The position numbers and the translations under genes are program-made. DNA of 22,531 nt from a virus. The notes below the pieces were generated by a model that did not search any database, was not told where the DNA came from, and saw only the letters and a program-made list of their open reading frames with translations. The DNA lies in the IMG/VR virus record IMGVR_UViG_3300042882_000135, positions 1 to 22,531 of that record. One strand, 5' to 3'. Below, in pieces: positions 6,303 through 12,144 of the stretch (positions within the stretch are counted from its first letter, which is position 1; each line of letters opens with the position of its first letter).

Positions 6303-6484
6303 GCTGTCTCCCTTGCTTCCTTGCGACCGCGCTCAACAAAATATCGAGCGTCAGTCTGGTCTGTGATGTGTTCTTCCTGAAGCATCTTGCGGATGCCTTC
6401 TGCTACGGCCCGCGCCCTGTCGGCGCTGTTGGCCTTCTCGTAACGATAGCCTGCGTTGATGTAGTCTGCTTGTGCGTGTTTCAT
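6299..6484 (-). CDS. Unrecognised small helical protein
   Basis: 61 residues, MKHAQADYINAGYRYE to [10 protein letters not shown]. Highly charged and helical, with no Cys and no membrane segment. ATG 6484 is chosen over an upstream in-frame start because GGAGG lies 6 bases before it and because it overlaps the previous stop as ATGA. Its own stop overlaps the next start the same way. Family not recognised. Confidence 0.7.
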   Translation of the reverse strand: MKHAQADYINAGYRYEKANSADRARAVAEGIRKMLQEEHITDQTDARYFVERGRKEARETA

Positions 6485-6891
6485 GCGGCCTCCTCGACCT
6501 GTGGCAAACGCAATTCCCAGCATCGACCGTACCCCACTATTTTTCGTGAGGCCACGTTGCGAATATCGTCAATGAGACTCTTTGCGCCAGAACTTTTCCA
6601 ACCGTCGTACTCGCAAGCCTGATAGTCAAAACAATCGCACCCAGAAATAATGTCGATAGCCTCAATATGCGACACCGATACGGTCTTAGGCAAGAAGTCC
6701 TCTGGCTTGTCACCGTAACGGGCAAACATACTGGCGTTGTTGGCGTCCCGCAAAACCGCGCCCACGCGCCAGTAGTCTTCGGACTGGGTCAGGTCAAATC
6801 GAACATCATCCACCCGCACGATGGGGTTGTGCTTACGCGCCCATGACAAAAGAATGTTGATGTGGTCATCAGAAACGTGAAATGCTGACAT
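6481..6891 (-). CDS. Conserved phage/plasmid-type protein, unknown function
   Basis: 136 residues beginning MSAFHVSDDHINILLSWA. This opening, followed by an adjustable middle and a late tyrosine/serine/aspartate region (CDCFDYQACEYDGW), resembles small proteins I recall from phages and plasmids of many bacteria, with no role assigned. Three Cys within ten residues (GCDCFDYQAC, around 88-97) might bind metal. ATG 6891 is chosen over a longer frame because the extra 38 residues are out of character (Arg/His-rich shadow sequence) and the shorter start lies right behind the upstream gene's stop with GGGGG ahead. Cytoplasmic, function unknown. Confidence 0.75.
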   Translation of the reverse strand: MSAFHVSDDHINILLSWARKHNPIVRVDDVRFDLTQSEDYWRVGAVLRDANNASMFARYGDKPEDFLPKTVSVSHIEAIDIISGCDCFDYQACEYDGWKSSGAKSLIDDIRNVASRKIVGYGRCWELRLPQVEEAA

Positions 6892-6893
6892 GA

Positions 6894-7079
6894 TTAAGCC
6901 CCCTGTGGTGCGTTGATGTAACCCTGCTCGATGAGCGAGGCGGCGGTGCGACCGAAGAAGCCTTGCAGTTGCCATGCAAGCCCCGTGTCGACCAAGTGTT
7001 GCCACGCCTCCAATACCTGCTCTTCACTCTCGGCCTCAATGAAGCCCTCTGCTAAACCTGTTGCTGTGTAGTTGTCCAT
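6894..7079 (-). CDS. Small acidic conserved protein, unknown function
   Basis: 61 residues, starting MDNYTATGLAEGFIEAESEE. Middle and end (AWQHLVDTGLAWQLQGFFG, RTAASLIEQGYI) form two amphipathic helices. The wording is familiar from aquatic phage genomes but has no function known to me. ATG 7079 follows the leader CGAAAGCGAAT at 7084-7094; the gene stands just after a G/C hairpin and two bases before the next start. Confidence 0.72.
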   Translation of the reverse strand: MDNYTATGLAEGFIEAESEEQVLEAWQHLVDTGLAWQLQGFFGRTAASLIEQGYINAPQGA

Positions 7080-7083
7080 GATG

Positions 7084-7094
7084 ATTCGCTTTCG
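7084..7094 (-). promoter_or_regulatory. GAAAGCGAA leader motif
   Basis: Minus-strand CGAAAGCGAAT, four bases before ATG 7079, preceded by ATAACCGAAA. No other ribosome site is visible. Confidence 0.6.
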
Positions 7095-7104
7095 TTTCGG
7101 TTAT

Positions 7105-7120
7105 GGGGGCCAAAGCCCCC
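7105..7120 (-). other. Intercistronic GGGGGC hairpin with UUUG loop
   Basis: Minus-strand GGGGGC-TTTG-GCCCCC, six bases after the stop of the 7127-7441 gene and ten bases before the next leader motif. No U-run. Third copy of the hairpin-then-leader arrangement. Confidence 0.7.
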
Positions 7121-7126
7121 TGTTGG

Positions 7127-7441
7127 TTAATCTGCGCGGGAACCCGTGTAGCAGGAAATGCCATGCTTGGTCAGCACTTGAGCAAACGCATGAGCGCCAG
7201 CTTCTTTGATGTCCATCGACTGGGTGAAGTTGCCTGCTGGGTTCCAGATAGACCAGCCCTTTTGCCAATGCTTGCGGCCCACGTTGTTTTTCTTGCACCA
7301 AGTCACAAACGGTGTGCGTGCGCTTGGCAGGTCGACCCAAGCAAAACCGCAGTACGCTGGTTCGCCATACTTGGCTTGGAACTCTGCTTCAGCCGCCTTA
7401 GCGGCGGAGATTGCTTCTTCGTAGATTGATGTGAAATCCAT
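7127..7441 (-). CDS. Unrecognised small phage protein
   Basis: 104 residues. An alanine-rich helix (EEAISAAKAAEAEFQAKYG) is followed by an aromatic segment (YCGFAWVDL, TWCKKNNVG, KHWQKGWSIWNPAG) and an alanine-rich end (GAHAFAQVLTKHGIS). Three Cys are spread out (31, 49, 97), without a zinc pair. ATG 7441 has GGAGG 6 bases upstream. Short gap (12 bases) from the upstream gene, so one transcript is likely. Family not recognised by name. Confidence 0.75.
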   Translation of the reverse strand: MDFTSIYEEAISAAKAAEAEFQAKYGEPAYCGFAWVDLPSARTPFVTWCKKNNVGRKHWQKGWSIWNPAGNFTQSMDIKEAGAHAFAQVLTKHGISCYTGSRAD

Positions 7442-7453
7442 ATCCGCCTCCGA

Positions 7454-7747
7454 TTAACGTGAAGTTACTTTGACAGAGAACACCGCAGTGGTCTTTGTGT
7501 GACGGGCAATCTGCTCGGCAGTCGCGCCCAACTCAGCCAACAAGGCTTTGTTGTCGACCACTGAGCGGTTGCTCTCGATGTATGTTGCTTTGAAGAGGTT
7601 GCCCTCAACTACCTTGTCGCCACCAGCAGAAGCGGCGTCTTTGATGCCGTCCTTGATGGAGTCAGCTTGCTTGGTTAACTCAGCAATCTGAGCCAAGAGG
7701 TTACCCAGTACGTCGACTTGGGTGAGTTGGATGTCGTTTGATTTCAT
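7454..7747 (-). CDS. Unrecognised 97-residue conserved-type protein
   Basis: Starts MKSNDIQLTQVDVLGN. A first helix (LLAQIAELTKQADSIKDG) is followed by a Gly turn (ASAGGDK), a beta-like stretch FKATYIESNRSVVD, a second helix and a closing strand (TAVFSVKVTSR). The NRS-VD-K and final VTSR features resemble a recurring small phage family with no function known to me. It is the first gene after the promoter at 7802-7829 and carries the leader motif directly before its ATG, so it is probably the most strongly expressed member of this block. Confidence 0.78.
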   Translation of the reverse strand: MKSNDIQLTQVDVLGNLLAQIAELTKQADSIKDGIKDAASAGGDKVVEGNLFKATYIESNRSVVDNKALLAELGATAEQIARHTKTTAVFSVKVTSR

Positions 7748-7748
7748 A

Positions 7749-7759
7749 ATTCGCTTTCG
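7749..7759 (-). promoter_or_regulatory. GAAAGCGAA leader motif
   Basis: Minus-strand CGAAAGCGAAT one base before ATG 7747, preceded by GTAACCAAA. It is the first start codon downstream of the 7802 promoter. Confidence 0.62.
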
Positions 7760-7801
7760 TTTGGTTACCTGCCTTGCAACTATTGCTTGGTCAGTGATGC
7801 T

Positions 7802-7829
7802 AGTTTAACCCCAAATTAAACGCTGTCAA
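7802..7829 (-). promoter_or_regulatory. Strong sigma-70 promoter
   Basis: Minus strand: consensus TTGACA (7824-7829), 16-base spacer, TAAACT (7802-7807), in an AT-rich intergenic region with TTTTTAAAAA just upstream as a possible UP element. The best -35 in the window. It serves the 7454-7747 gene and the block to its left. The 16-nt element fills the spacer. Confidence 0.75.
7807..7822. promoter_or_regulatory. Shared 16-nt promoter element, copy 2
   Basis: Plus-strand AACCCCAAATTAAACG, 14 of 16 identical to the copy at 13040-13055. It occupies the spacer of the 7802-7829 promoter, so a bound protein would repress. Confidence 0.55.
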
Positions 7830-7861
7830 CAACTTTTTAAAAATATTTTCTAAGGAAAACC

Positions 7862-8161
7862 CTAATGTTGTGCCGTAGCAACACCCAGCAATTCCAGCGT
7901 ATCTTTGAGAAGGTCGGCCTCGTCGTACCCGTAGTGCTTCTCAAACCCCTTGGTTCCAAGGCCATGCAGGCCCGTAGCGCCGCGATGATGCTCTGGGCAT
8001 AGCGGTATCACGCTCATGTGGCTAGAACGCCCCCAGCCCCCCGCCAAACGCCTTGGATGGTGCAACTCAGCGGGCGTACCCTCGTACCCCATCCGCCTGC
8101 ATACAGCACAGCCCAATTCAGCCACGGCGCTCATGTGCTTTTTTTCTTTCAGCGTGGTCAT
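7862..8161 (-). CDS. Ref/HNH-type nuclease-like protein
   Basis: 99 residues from ATG 8161. Zinc and HNH-like motifs: CAVC (18-21), LHHPRRLAGGWGR (33-45), IPLCPEHHRG (52-61), GLHGLGTKGFEKHYG. This order matches the phage P1 Ref (recombination enhancement function) / DUF968-type HNH family, a RecA-dependent DNA nuclease in P1; activity here is inferred. The gene closes a long operon with RusA and helicase genes, fitting a DNA-processing role. ATG 8161 overlaps the previous stop (TAATG). A second ATG at 8134 (MSAVAELG) could be the true start, since the ten codons before it resemble a tiny leader frame at 8297-8329. Confidence 0.82.
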   Translation of the reverse strand: MTTLKEKKHMSAVAELGCAVCRRMGYEGTPAELHHPRRLAGGWGRSSHMSVIPLCPEHHRGATGLHGLGTKGFEKHYGYDEADLLKDTLELLGVATAQH

Positions 8162-8304
8162 TAACTGTCCCCATATAGTTCTGCACACCTAAACAATGCG
8201 TAGTAAACAAGACGGCAATCACCACGCTGTTCAAATGTTTCAATTGCTAGGTTTTTCCACACAACCCGTTCAATCCATCTTTCTAATTGGTAATGTTCAA
8301 TCAT
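8161..8304 (-). CDS. Unrecognised 47-residue protein
   Basis: Starts MIEHYQLERWIERVVW at ATG 8304 and ends AELYGDS; the stop TAA shares a base with the next ATG. Aromatic and basic, probably helical, with two Cys (DC, RC). No clear ribosome site, but an upstream ten-codon frame ends across this start, so re-initiation is plausible. The coupling on both sides supports it as a real gene. Confidence 0.55.
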   Translation of the reverse strand: MIEHYQLERWIERVVWKNLAIETFEQRGDCRLVYYALFRCAELYGDS

Positions 8305-8325
8305 GTGTTTTTTCTGCAAGTGTGG

Positions 8326-8526
8326 TCATTGGCGCGGGGCAATCTTGGACTGCATGAATTTGATGAACTCTTCGTCGGTCTCATCAACGGGTTGAGAGTT
8401 CTCAAATAAAGTTCCGTCCTCAGCCATCCTATGAATGTCAGCCAGCATTTCCGCCATTTCTTCTGGTGTGCCTTCAAAGCCATCAAAGCAACCCTCAGCA
8501 AAAATAATTTTAGGTTTCTCAGTCAT
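8326..8526 (-). CDS. Small acidic phage protein, unknown function
   Basis: 66 residues, strongly acidic. MTEKPKIIFAEGCFDGFEG is a beta-turn opening, followed by two acidic helices (TPEEMAEMLADIHRMAED and TDEEFIKFMQSK). The order and the AEGCFDGFEGT motif look like a recurring small phage family with no assigned role. ATG 8526 overlaps the zinc-ribbon gene's stop. Net charge and size would suit a DNA-mimic or protein-binding inhibitor, but that is speculation. Confidence 0.75.
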   Translation of the reverse strand: MTEKPKIIFAEGCFDGFEGTPEEMAEMLADIHRMAEDGTLFENSQPVDETDEEFIKFMQSKIAPRQ

Positions 8527-8669
8527 TGCTTACCCTTTGTAAAACCAGCCCTGTTTTTTAAATCGTGACACGTTTGGCATCGCCACTGCGGAGCGCCCCT
8601 ACTGGTTCTCACTTGCTTGTCTGCTGGTCGCAGGCGGCATACCTGACAGGTCTTTGGTTTGTCAGTCAC
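8523..8669 (-). CDS. Small zinc-ribbon protein
   Basis: 48 residues with two CxxC pairs, CQVC (8-11) and CQTCH (31-35), about 20 residues apart, a minimal zinc ribbon. Basic overall, so nucleic-acid binding is likely. The start is GTG 8669, overlapping the stop of the previous gene; no ATG is available. The first codons (TDKPK) resemble those of the next gene (TEKPK). It overlaps the next ATG by four bases. Confidence 0.65.
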   Translation of the reverse strand: MTDKPKTCQVCRLRPADKQVRTSRGAPQWRCQTCHDLKNRAGFTKGKQ

Positions 8670-9021
8670 GCTTCATGCCCCTTACAAATATTGCGAACGA
8701 GGCAACAGTGTCTCCACCGTTACGCATCTTTTCAAACTCAAGCGCCACCTCTTCTAGCACGCCGTTGCGCAACTCGTTATCCAACTCCGCGTCAGTCATC
8801 GGCTTGTGATAAACCCCGATAGTCCTGTAACCCTGCTCTCGCAGGACACGGTCAAACTCATCATCTTCATCATTCTTCATGGTCATCCTCCACATTGAAT
8901 AAATCATCAAAACAAATCCAGCGACTGCCAAATAATGCGTGTGGGTTATCCACCCATCGGTCAAAACCATTACCCAGCTTAGACCGTGGAGGACGCCCCA
9001 TTGAAAAGAATTAAAACGCAT
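8662..9021 (-). CDS. Membrane protein with acidic cytoplasmic domain
   Basis: 119 residues from ATG 9021, overlapping the lipoprotein gene by 11 bases. Residues 7-20 and 28-45 are hydrophobic (GVLHGLSWVMVL and YLAVAGFVLMIYSMW), giving two membrane helices with a short loop. From about residue 50 the protein is soluble, acidic and helical (NDEDDEFDRVLREQGY, ELDNELRNGVLEEVALEF). GGAGG lies 6 bases before an in-frame ATG (MKNDEDDE), so the soluble domain could also be made alone, or the frame may be two former genes joined. Next to a lipoprotein, a membrane or lysis role is possible; no known family recognised. Confidence 0.68.
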   Translation of the reverse strand: MRFNSFQWGVLHGLSWVMVLTDGWITHTHYLAVAGFVLMIYSMWRMTMKNDEDDEFDRVLREQGYRTIGVYHKPMTDAELDNELRNGVLEEVALEFEKMRNGGDTVASFAIFVRGMKRD

Positions 9022-9271
9022 ATCGGTTGGAGCAAAGGACGTCGATAACGGTCTCTGTGCTGTAACCGTTAACGTAACGCTTGCCATATATCACGCGGGC
9101 GCGTAGGCCCGCCTCTTGGCAGTCCTTGATTGCGTCAATCTGCTCACCGCGACTCAAAGGTTGAATGTTCCTGTCCATGATGAGGTTCTGCACCGTGACG
9201 TGCGGTTCCTTGTTTGATGAACACCCAACCAATGCGCTCACTGCACACACTGCAATAAAAATCTTTTTCAT
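9011..9271 (-). CDS. Small phage lipoprotein
   Basis: 86 residues with a classic lipoprotein signal: MKKIFIAVCAVSALVGC, lipobox LVGC, lipidated Cys17, followed by SSN, so outer-membrane sorting is likely. The mature part is 69 residues with two further Cys (KDCQEAG and VLCSN) that could form one disulfide. Candidates include an outer-membrane spanin, superinfection exclusion or an adhesin-blocking factor. The spanin idea is weakened because no typical inner-membrane coiled-coil partner precedes it; the following two-helix membrane gene overlaps it instead. Starts at ATG 9271, overlapping the previous stop. Confidence 0.82.
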   Translation of the reverse strand: MKKIFIAVCAVSALVGCSSNKEPHVTVQNLIMDRNIQPLSRGEQIDAIKDCQEAGLRARVIYGKRYVNGYSTETVIDVLCSNRYAF

Positions 9272-9600
9272 ACTGTTGCCCTTCCCTCTGCTCTGTTATT
9301 TGCTTGTTCTGTTCGCCATATTTCGACACGCAAGGTCGCCGCCGTGATGTCCCATTTGAGGCGCTCCTCAATTAGCACAGCTTCTTTCAATCCATCAAGC
9401 AACTGCACATACTCAGGGTGCGCGTATGCTTCGCGCTCTTGCGCTCCAATGGCGGTCTCCATGCTTCGCTTCATCAAAATTGATTTCAATGACTTGCGAT
9501 ATTCCTCTATGTATGTGCGCTCTGCCTTGGCCTTAGCAAAGAGCGCGGCGTGCTTGAGAATGTAATCCACCGCCTTGTGCGGGTCTCTTTCTTCACTCAT
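9268..9600 (-). CDS. Helical conserved-type phage protein
   Basis: 110 residues, no Cys, almost all helical: EERDPHKAVDYILKHAAL, FAKAKAERTYIEEYRKSLK, IGAQEREAYAHPEYVQLL, GLKEAVLIEERLKWDIT. The AYAHPEY and EIWRTEQANNR words recur in small phage proteins near replication genes. It may be a scaffold, a structural helper or a DNA-binding helper; no function is known to me. ATG 9600 is overlapped by the preceding microprotein frame. Confidence 0.75.
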   Translation of the reverse strand: MSEERDPHKAVDYILKHAALFAKAKAERTYIEEYRKSLKSILMKRSMETAIGAQEREAYAHPEYVQLLDGLKEAVLIEERLKWDITAATLRVEIWRTEQANNRAEGRATV

Positions 9601-9730
9601 AAAAAATCCTTCCCTTTTTTGCGCGATTGCGCTTGATTACCATACCAACAAAAATCACAACGCTTATCCAAAACATAAATCCAGACAGCGACATGAAGGC
9701 CCAAAAAAACTCTCCAAATGTGTTAAACAT
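9593..9730 (-). CDS. Membrane microprotein
   Basis: 45 residues with AAAGGAGAG about 3 bases before ATG 9730. One long membrane helix spans about residues 9-32 (FWAFMSLSGFMFWISVVIF), followed by a basic tail (KRNRAKKGR), indicating N-out/C-in topology. The LSGFMFW segment is shared with the next upstream microprotein, so the two may be an old tandem duplicate. Stop overlaps the next gene by eight bases. Confidence 0.65.
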   Translation of the reverse strand: MFNTFGEFFWAFMSLSGFMFWISVVIFVGMVIKRNRAKKGRIFYE

Positions 9731-9850
9731 TTACTCTCCTTTTATAGGCTGACACAGCCAGTAATACCACGTTAAAAAAATAACAAACATCCAAAACAAA
9801 ACGCCAGACAACAAAAAAAACCAAGTCATCACATTTAAAAATGCATCCAT
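9731..9850 (-). CDS. Membrane microprotein
   Basis: 39 residues; residues 4-34 are almost wholly hydrophobic (WFFLLSGVLFWMFVIFLTW), then a short end. LLSGVLFW matches LSGFMFW of the next gene. ATG 9850 has GGGG seven bases upstream, and it abuts the following ATG (TAAATG). A holin-like or membrane-perturbing protein is possible; evidence is composition only. Confidence 0.6.
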   Translation of the reverse strand: MDAFLNVMTWFFLLSGVLFWMFVIFLTWYYWLCQPIKGE

Positions 9851-10023
9851 CAATCACCCCTCTTGTTCACGAAGTCTTCGCGTACATCGACCATTGCCTG
9901 CGCCTGCTCGTAAGCCTCGTAGGCAATATCTATTTTTGACTTTAATGCCTTGGATGGCTTTTGCAAAAGACCAATCAATGCAAGCATTGCAAATATGTCA
10001 ATCAAGTCTGGTTCAGTTTTCAT
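9850..10023 (-). CDS. Unrecognised 57-residue helical protein
   Basis: MKTEPDLIDIFAMLALIGLL at the start, then a charged helix (KPSKALKSKIDIAYEAY, EQAQAMVDVREDF). The first helix is amphipathic with a hydrophobic run of nine, perhaps membrane-associated. Starts at ATG 10023 and overlaps both neighbours (ATGA upstream, TGATG downstream). Not recognised. Confidence 0.6.
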   Translation of the reverse strand: MKTEPDLIDIFAMLALIGLLQKPSKALKSKIDIAYEAYEQAQAMVDVREDFVNKRGD

Positions 10024-10142
10024 GTGCAACTCTTTTCTTTTTGTTTGGTGTACTGCGTGACGTAATCGTGCAAGTCGTCAATCAATGGCGGGTCTCCAGC
10101 AAACAAAAAGTATGCTACGACCAACAACAAAAACCATTTCAT
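10020..10142 (-). CDS. Membrane microprotein
   Basis: 40 residues, MKWFLLLVVAYFLFAG then a soluble acidic to basic tail (DPPLIDDLHDYVTQYTKQK). The N-terminus is either a membrane anchor or a signal peptide with no clear cleavage site. ATG 10142 overlaps the rusA stop. Support comes from coupling and composition. Confidence 0.58.
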   Translation of the reverse strand: MKWFLLLVVAYFLFAGDPPLIDDLHDYVTQYTKQKEKSCT

Positions 10143-10486
10143 AAAACCCCCTCTATGGTTACTTTGACCATACCGCCAATCTCGTCTGCCCAATACACGC
10201 GCAGGTCTTCAATAAGAGCATCGTCCTGCATCACGCCAGCGTGAGTCATGGAGTCAAGCAACGCCTTCAGCAGGTTATCCAAATCGCGACGACGACGGTC
10301 TGGGCGGAAGGCTTGTATCTCAACCTTCACCGCGTAGTCGATGTGCTTGGCGGCACGTTGAATCAACACTTGGTCAGCAACAGCCTTACGGTACTCGCGC
10401 CCCTTTGCGCTGATGACGGTGCGACCGTTGACGTTGCGCCAATAGGTGTTGACCGTTGGGGGCCAAGGCAGTGTTATCTCAATCAT
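10139..10486 (-). CDS. rusA: RusA-type Holliday junction resolvase
   Basis: 115 residues from ATG 10486. It shows the RusA signature: LPWPPTVNTYWR near the start, RRRRDLDNLLKALLDS in the middle, and GVMQDDALIEDLRV. The two aspartates of DLDN and the first-loop Asp of QDDA match the metal-binding catalytic triad of RusA, and the Lys of LLKA is also kept. It cuts four-way junctions as a dimer, resolving recombination or replication intermediates before packaging. An ATG two codons upstream is less likely, since AGGAGA would touch it; the chosen ATG has seven bases of spacing and forms an ATGA overlap with the upstream gene. Confidence 0.93.
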   Translation of the reverse strand: MIEITLPWPPTVNTYWRNVNGRTVISAKGREYRKAVADQVLIQRAAKHIDYAVKVEIQAFRPDRRRRDLDNLLKALLDSMTHAGVMQDDALIEDLRVYWADEIGGMVKVTIEGVL

Positions 10487-10725
10487 TTCCATTCTCCTGT
10501 GTTACCTCTGTTACCTTTTGTCCACTGGTCTCTAACATCAGCTTCAAGGCGGGACTTGGGATGAAGTTCGTTCCACCCCTTGTGGCGCTTCCCACGCTCG
10601 TCAACGTAACCATTGAACCAGCGGTATGCGCTATCGCGATTTTGAATACGCATCTTGATAATTTCTCGAACGAGACAACGGTGACGATGCTCATCCTCTC
10701 CTTCGCCCTCCTGCCCATAATTCAA
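10483..10725 (-). CDS. Unrecognised basic phage protein
   Basis: 80 residues with a TTG start at 10725, chosen because it overlaps the helicase stop and follows GGGGGAAGG. Key segments: HRHRCLVREIIKMRIQNRD, AYRWFNGYVDERGKRH, GWNELHPKSRLEADV. Basic and helical, with the look of a small DNA-associated phage protein found near helicase and rusA. A second frame over the same bases (10479-10718) is less protein-like. No named family known to me. Confidence 0.75.
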   Translation of the reverse strand: MNYGQEGEGEDEHRHRCLVREIIKMRIQNRDSAYRWFNGYVDERGKRHKGWNELHPKSRLEADVRDQWTKGNRGNTGEWK

Positions 10726-11723
10726 AACCTTCCCCCGTTGTCAAAAGACATTGGAATTGAGTCATGGTTTTCAACAAACTGCTGACTGTCTTTGAGATAC
10801 CAAAGCGAGTACCAGTCCTCAGCTTCGCCGTTACGTTGCTTCTCGCACATGAGGTAAGCATCTGGAATCATTGGGTCGACCGCGCCGTTCTGTGCGTCGT
10901 GTTCTTTTTTCTTGTTACGCCACACCATAAGGACGTTGTCCACTTGGTCGCTGATAGAACCTGAGCCTTTAATGTCGTTTTTGTTGGGCTTGATTTCCTC
11001 GCTCTGCAATTTGCGGATGTGGTGAATCAAATGAACGTGGACGTTGTGGTCACGGGCCAACGATGTCAACTCATCAACAAATGCTTTTTGAGCGTTGTAG
11101 TCGTCCTCGCCAGATACGCACTTCATCAGCGAGTCAATAAAGATGTGTTGCACACCCAACTCAACGGCGCTGTAACGAGATACCGCAATGACTTGCTGTG
11201 CAGTCACCGTGCCTTGCTGGTCATACAACCACAGGTTTGCATGAGCAAAAATTCTCATGCGCAAAATCAATGCAGATAGGTATCTGGCTTTGTCTGTATA
11301 GCGCGGAAAGTCAATGTTCTCACCAGCAAACTGGCGGAGCATACGAAACAGCGTGCGCTTAGGTTTCATCTCAAACGAAGCAATCATCACCTTCTGCTTT
11401 TGCTTTATGAGGCCCATCGCAATCTGGCCCGTCACCATCGACTTACCGCCGCCATTGCCGCCAGCGTACAAAGTCACCTCACCTGCGCGAAACTGAAAAC
11501 CTGCATGGGTCTTCGTCCAAGGCATGGTCTGAGACACATCCGCTACTGGGTTGGCAATCTCAGCTTCAATGTCATCCAAAAACTCGCCTGCGTTCTTAAC
11601 CTTTTGGGCCACGTCATTGGCCTTGAGGTATTTCTCAAAGTCAACCTCGTCTGGTTTGACAATACGAATACGACGAGCATCGTCAAGTTCTTGCGCTCTT
11701 TTGTGTACGTCAGACATTTGCAT
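10722..11723 (-). CDS. DnaB-like replicative helicase core
   Basis: 333 residues. Walker A GGNGGGKS (88-95), catalytic Glu in ASFEM (115-119), Walker B HIFIDSLMK (193-201), a HLIHHIRK motif (231-238) and the motif GSGSISDQVDNVLMVWR (253-269) define the RecA-type helicase domain of the DnaB/T7 gp4/Twinkle family, which unwinds DNA as a hexamer. The DnaB N-terminal domain and any primase fusion are absent; the first 70 residues are a charged helical segment. It follows the CHC2 zinc-finger gene with a 14-base overlap and the DUF1376 gene, together forming the replication core. ATG 11723 or the ATG two codons later would both fit a GGTGAA site. Confidence 0.93.
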   Translation of the reverse strand: MQMSDVHKRAQELDDARRIRIVKPDEVDFEKYLKANDVAQKVKNAGEFLDDIEAEIANPVADVSQTMPWTKTHAGFQFRAGEVTLYAGGNGGGKSMVTGQIAMGLIKQKQKVMIASFEMKPKRTLFRMLRQFAGENIDFPRYTDKARYLSALILRMRIFAHANLWLYDQQGTVTAQQVIAVSRYSAVELGVQHIFIDSLMKCVSGEDDYNAQKAFVDELTSLARDHNVHVHLIHHIRKLQSEEIKPNKNDIKGSGSISDQVDNVLMVWRNKKKEHDAQNGAVDPMIPDAYLMCEKQRNGEAEDWYSLWYLKDSQQFVENHDSIPMSFDNGGRF

Positions 11724-12144
11724 ATTTCACCGCCTCTTCAATTCGCTGTTGTGATAATTTCATTCGCTCTCTATCGCCTTCGCTCAACTTCTTACCTTGA
11801 CTCATGTCGTAAGCGCAGATGGCAACCACCAATGCTTCAAACGAAATGATTCGCATCAGGTCGCTGGCGTAAAACGCGGGCTTTAAACTCTTCTTGCCTT
11901 CAATTGGGTATTCGCGGCGCTTATCGTCTGGCGGAAACAAGTCAGTCATGTCCATACCCAGCGCCTGCACCACGTTCAACGTCTCGCAACCTGCAAAACA
12001 GTGAATCAACACTCGACCGTCTTCAGTCTCACGAATAGCAAGCGATGGCCCCTTGTCATTGTGCGCAGGACAGCAGGCAGTCCAAGAACCGTTGCGACCC
12101 TTGACCTTGGTCAGCATACCCAGCATACGTTCCACTGGTGTCAT
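11710..12144 (-). CDS. Primase-type CHC2 zinc-finger protein lacking TOPRIM
   Basis: 144 residues from ATG 12144 (GGAGG upstream, ATGA overlap). CPAH (25-28) and HCFAGC (48-53) supply the Cys-His-Cys-Cys zinc site of DnaG/gp4-type primases, with SWTACCPAHNDKGPSL, RVLIHCFAGC and VVQALGM in the family order. The ribbon probably selects the priming trinucleotide. After about residue 80 only a helical region is left (SDLMRIISFEALVVAICAY, MKLSQQRIEEAVKY); the TOPRIM catalytic domain is missing. So it is a zinc domain only: either a partner of the host DnaG, or a truncated primase. A family of such short phage zinc-finger proteins next to DnaB-like helicases exists. Confidence 0.85.
   Translation of the reverse strand: MTPVERMLGMLTKVKGRNGSWTACCPAHNDKGPSLAIRETEDGRVLIHCFAGCETLNVVQALGMDMTDLFPPDDKRREYPIEGKKSLKPAFYASDLMRIISFEALVVAICAYDMSQGKKLSEGDRERMKLSQQRIEEAVKYANV

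Noticed and set aside
9011-9271. Firm call as outer-membrane spanin
   Set aside because: Lipoprotein signal is clear, but no endolysin, holin or typical inner-membrane spanin with a coiled coil is seen nearby and gene order is reversed from the usual one.
10479-10718. Second frame over the gene between helicase and rusA
   Set aside because: The frame 10483-10725 has proper coupling to both neighbours and a more protein-like sequence (AYRWFNGYVDERGK).
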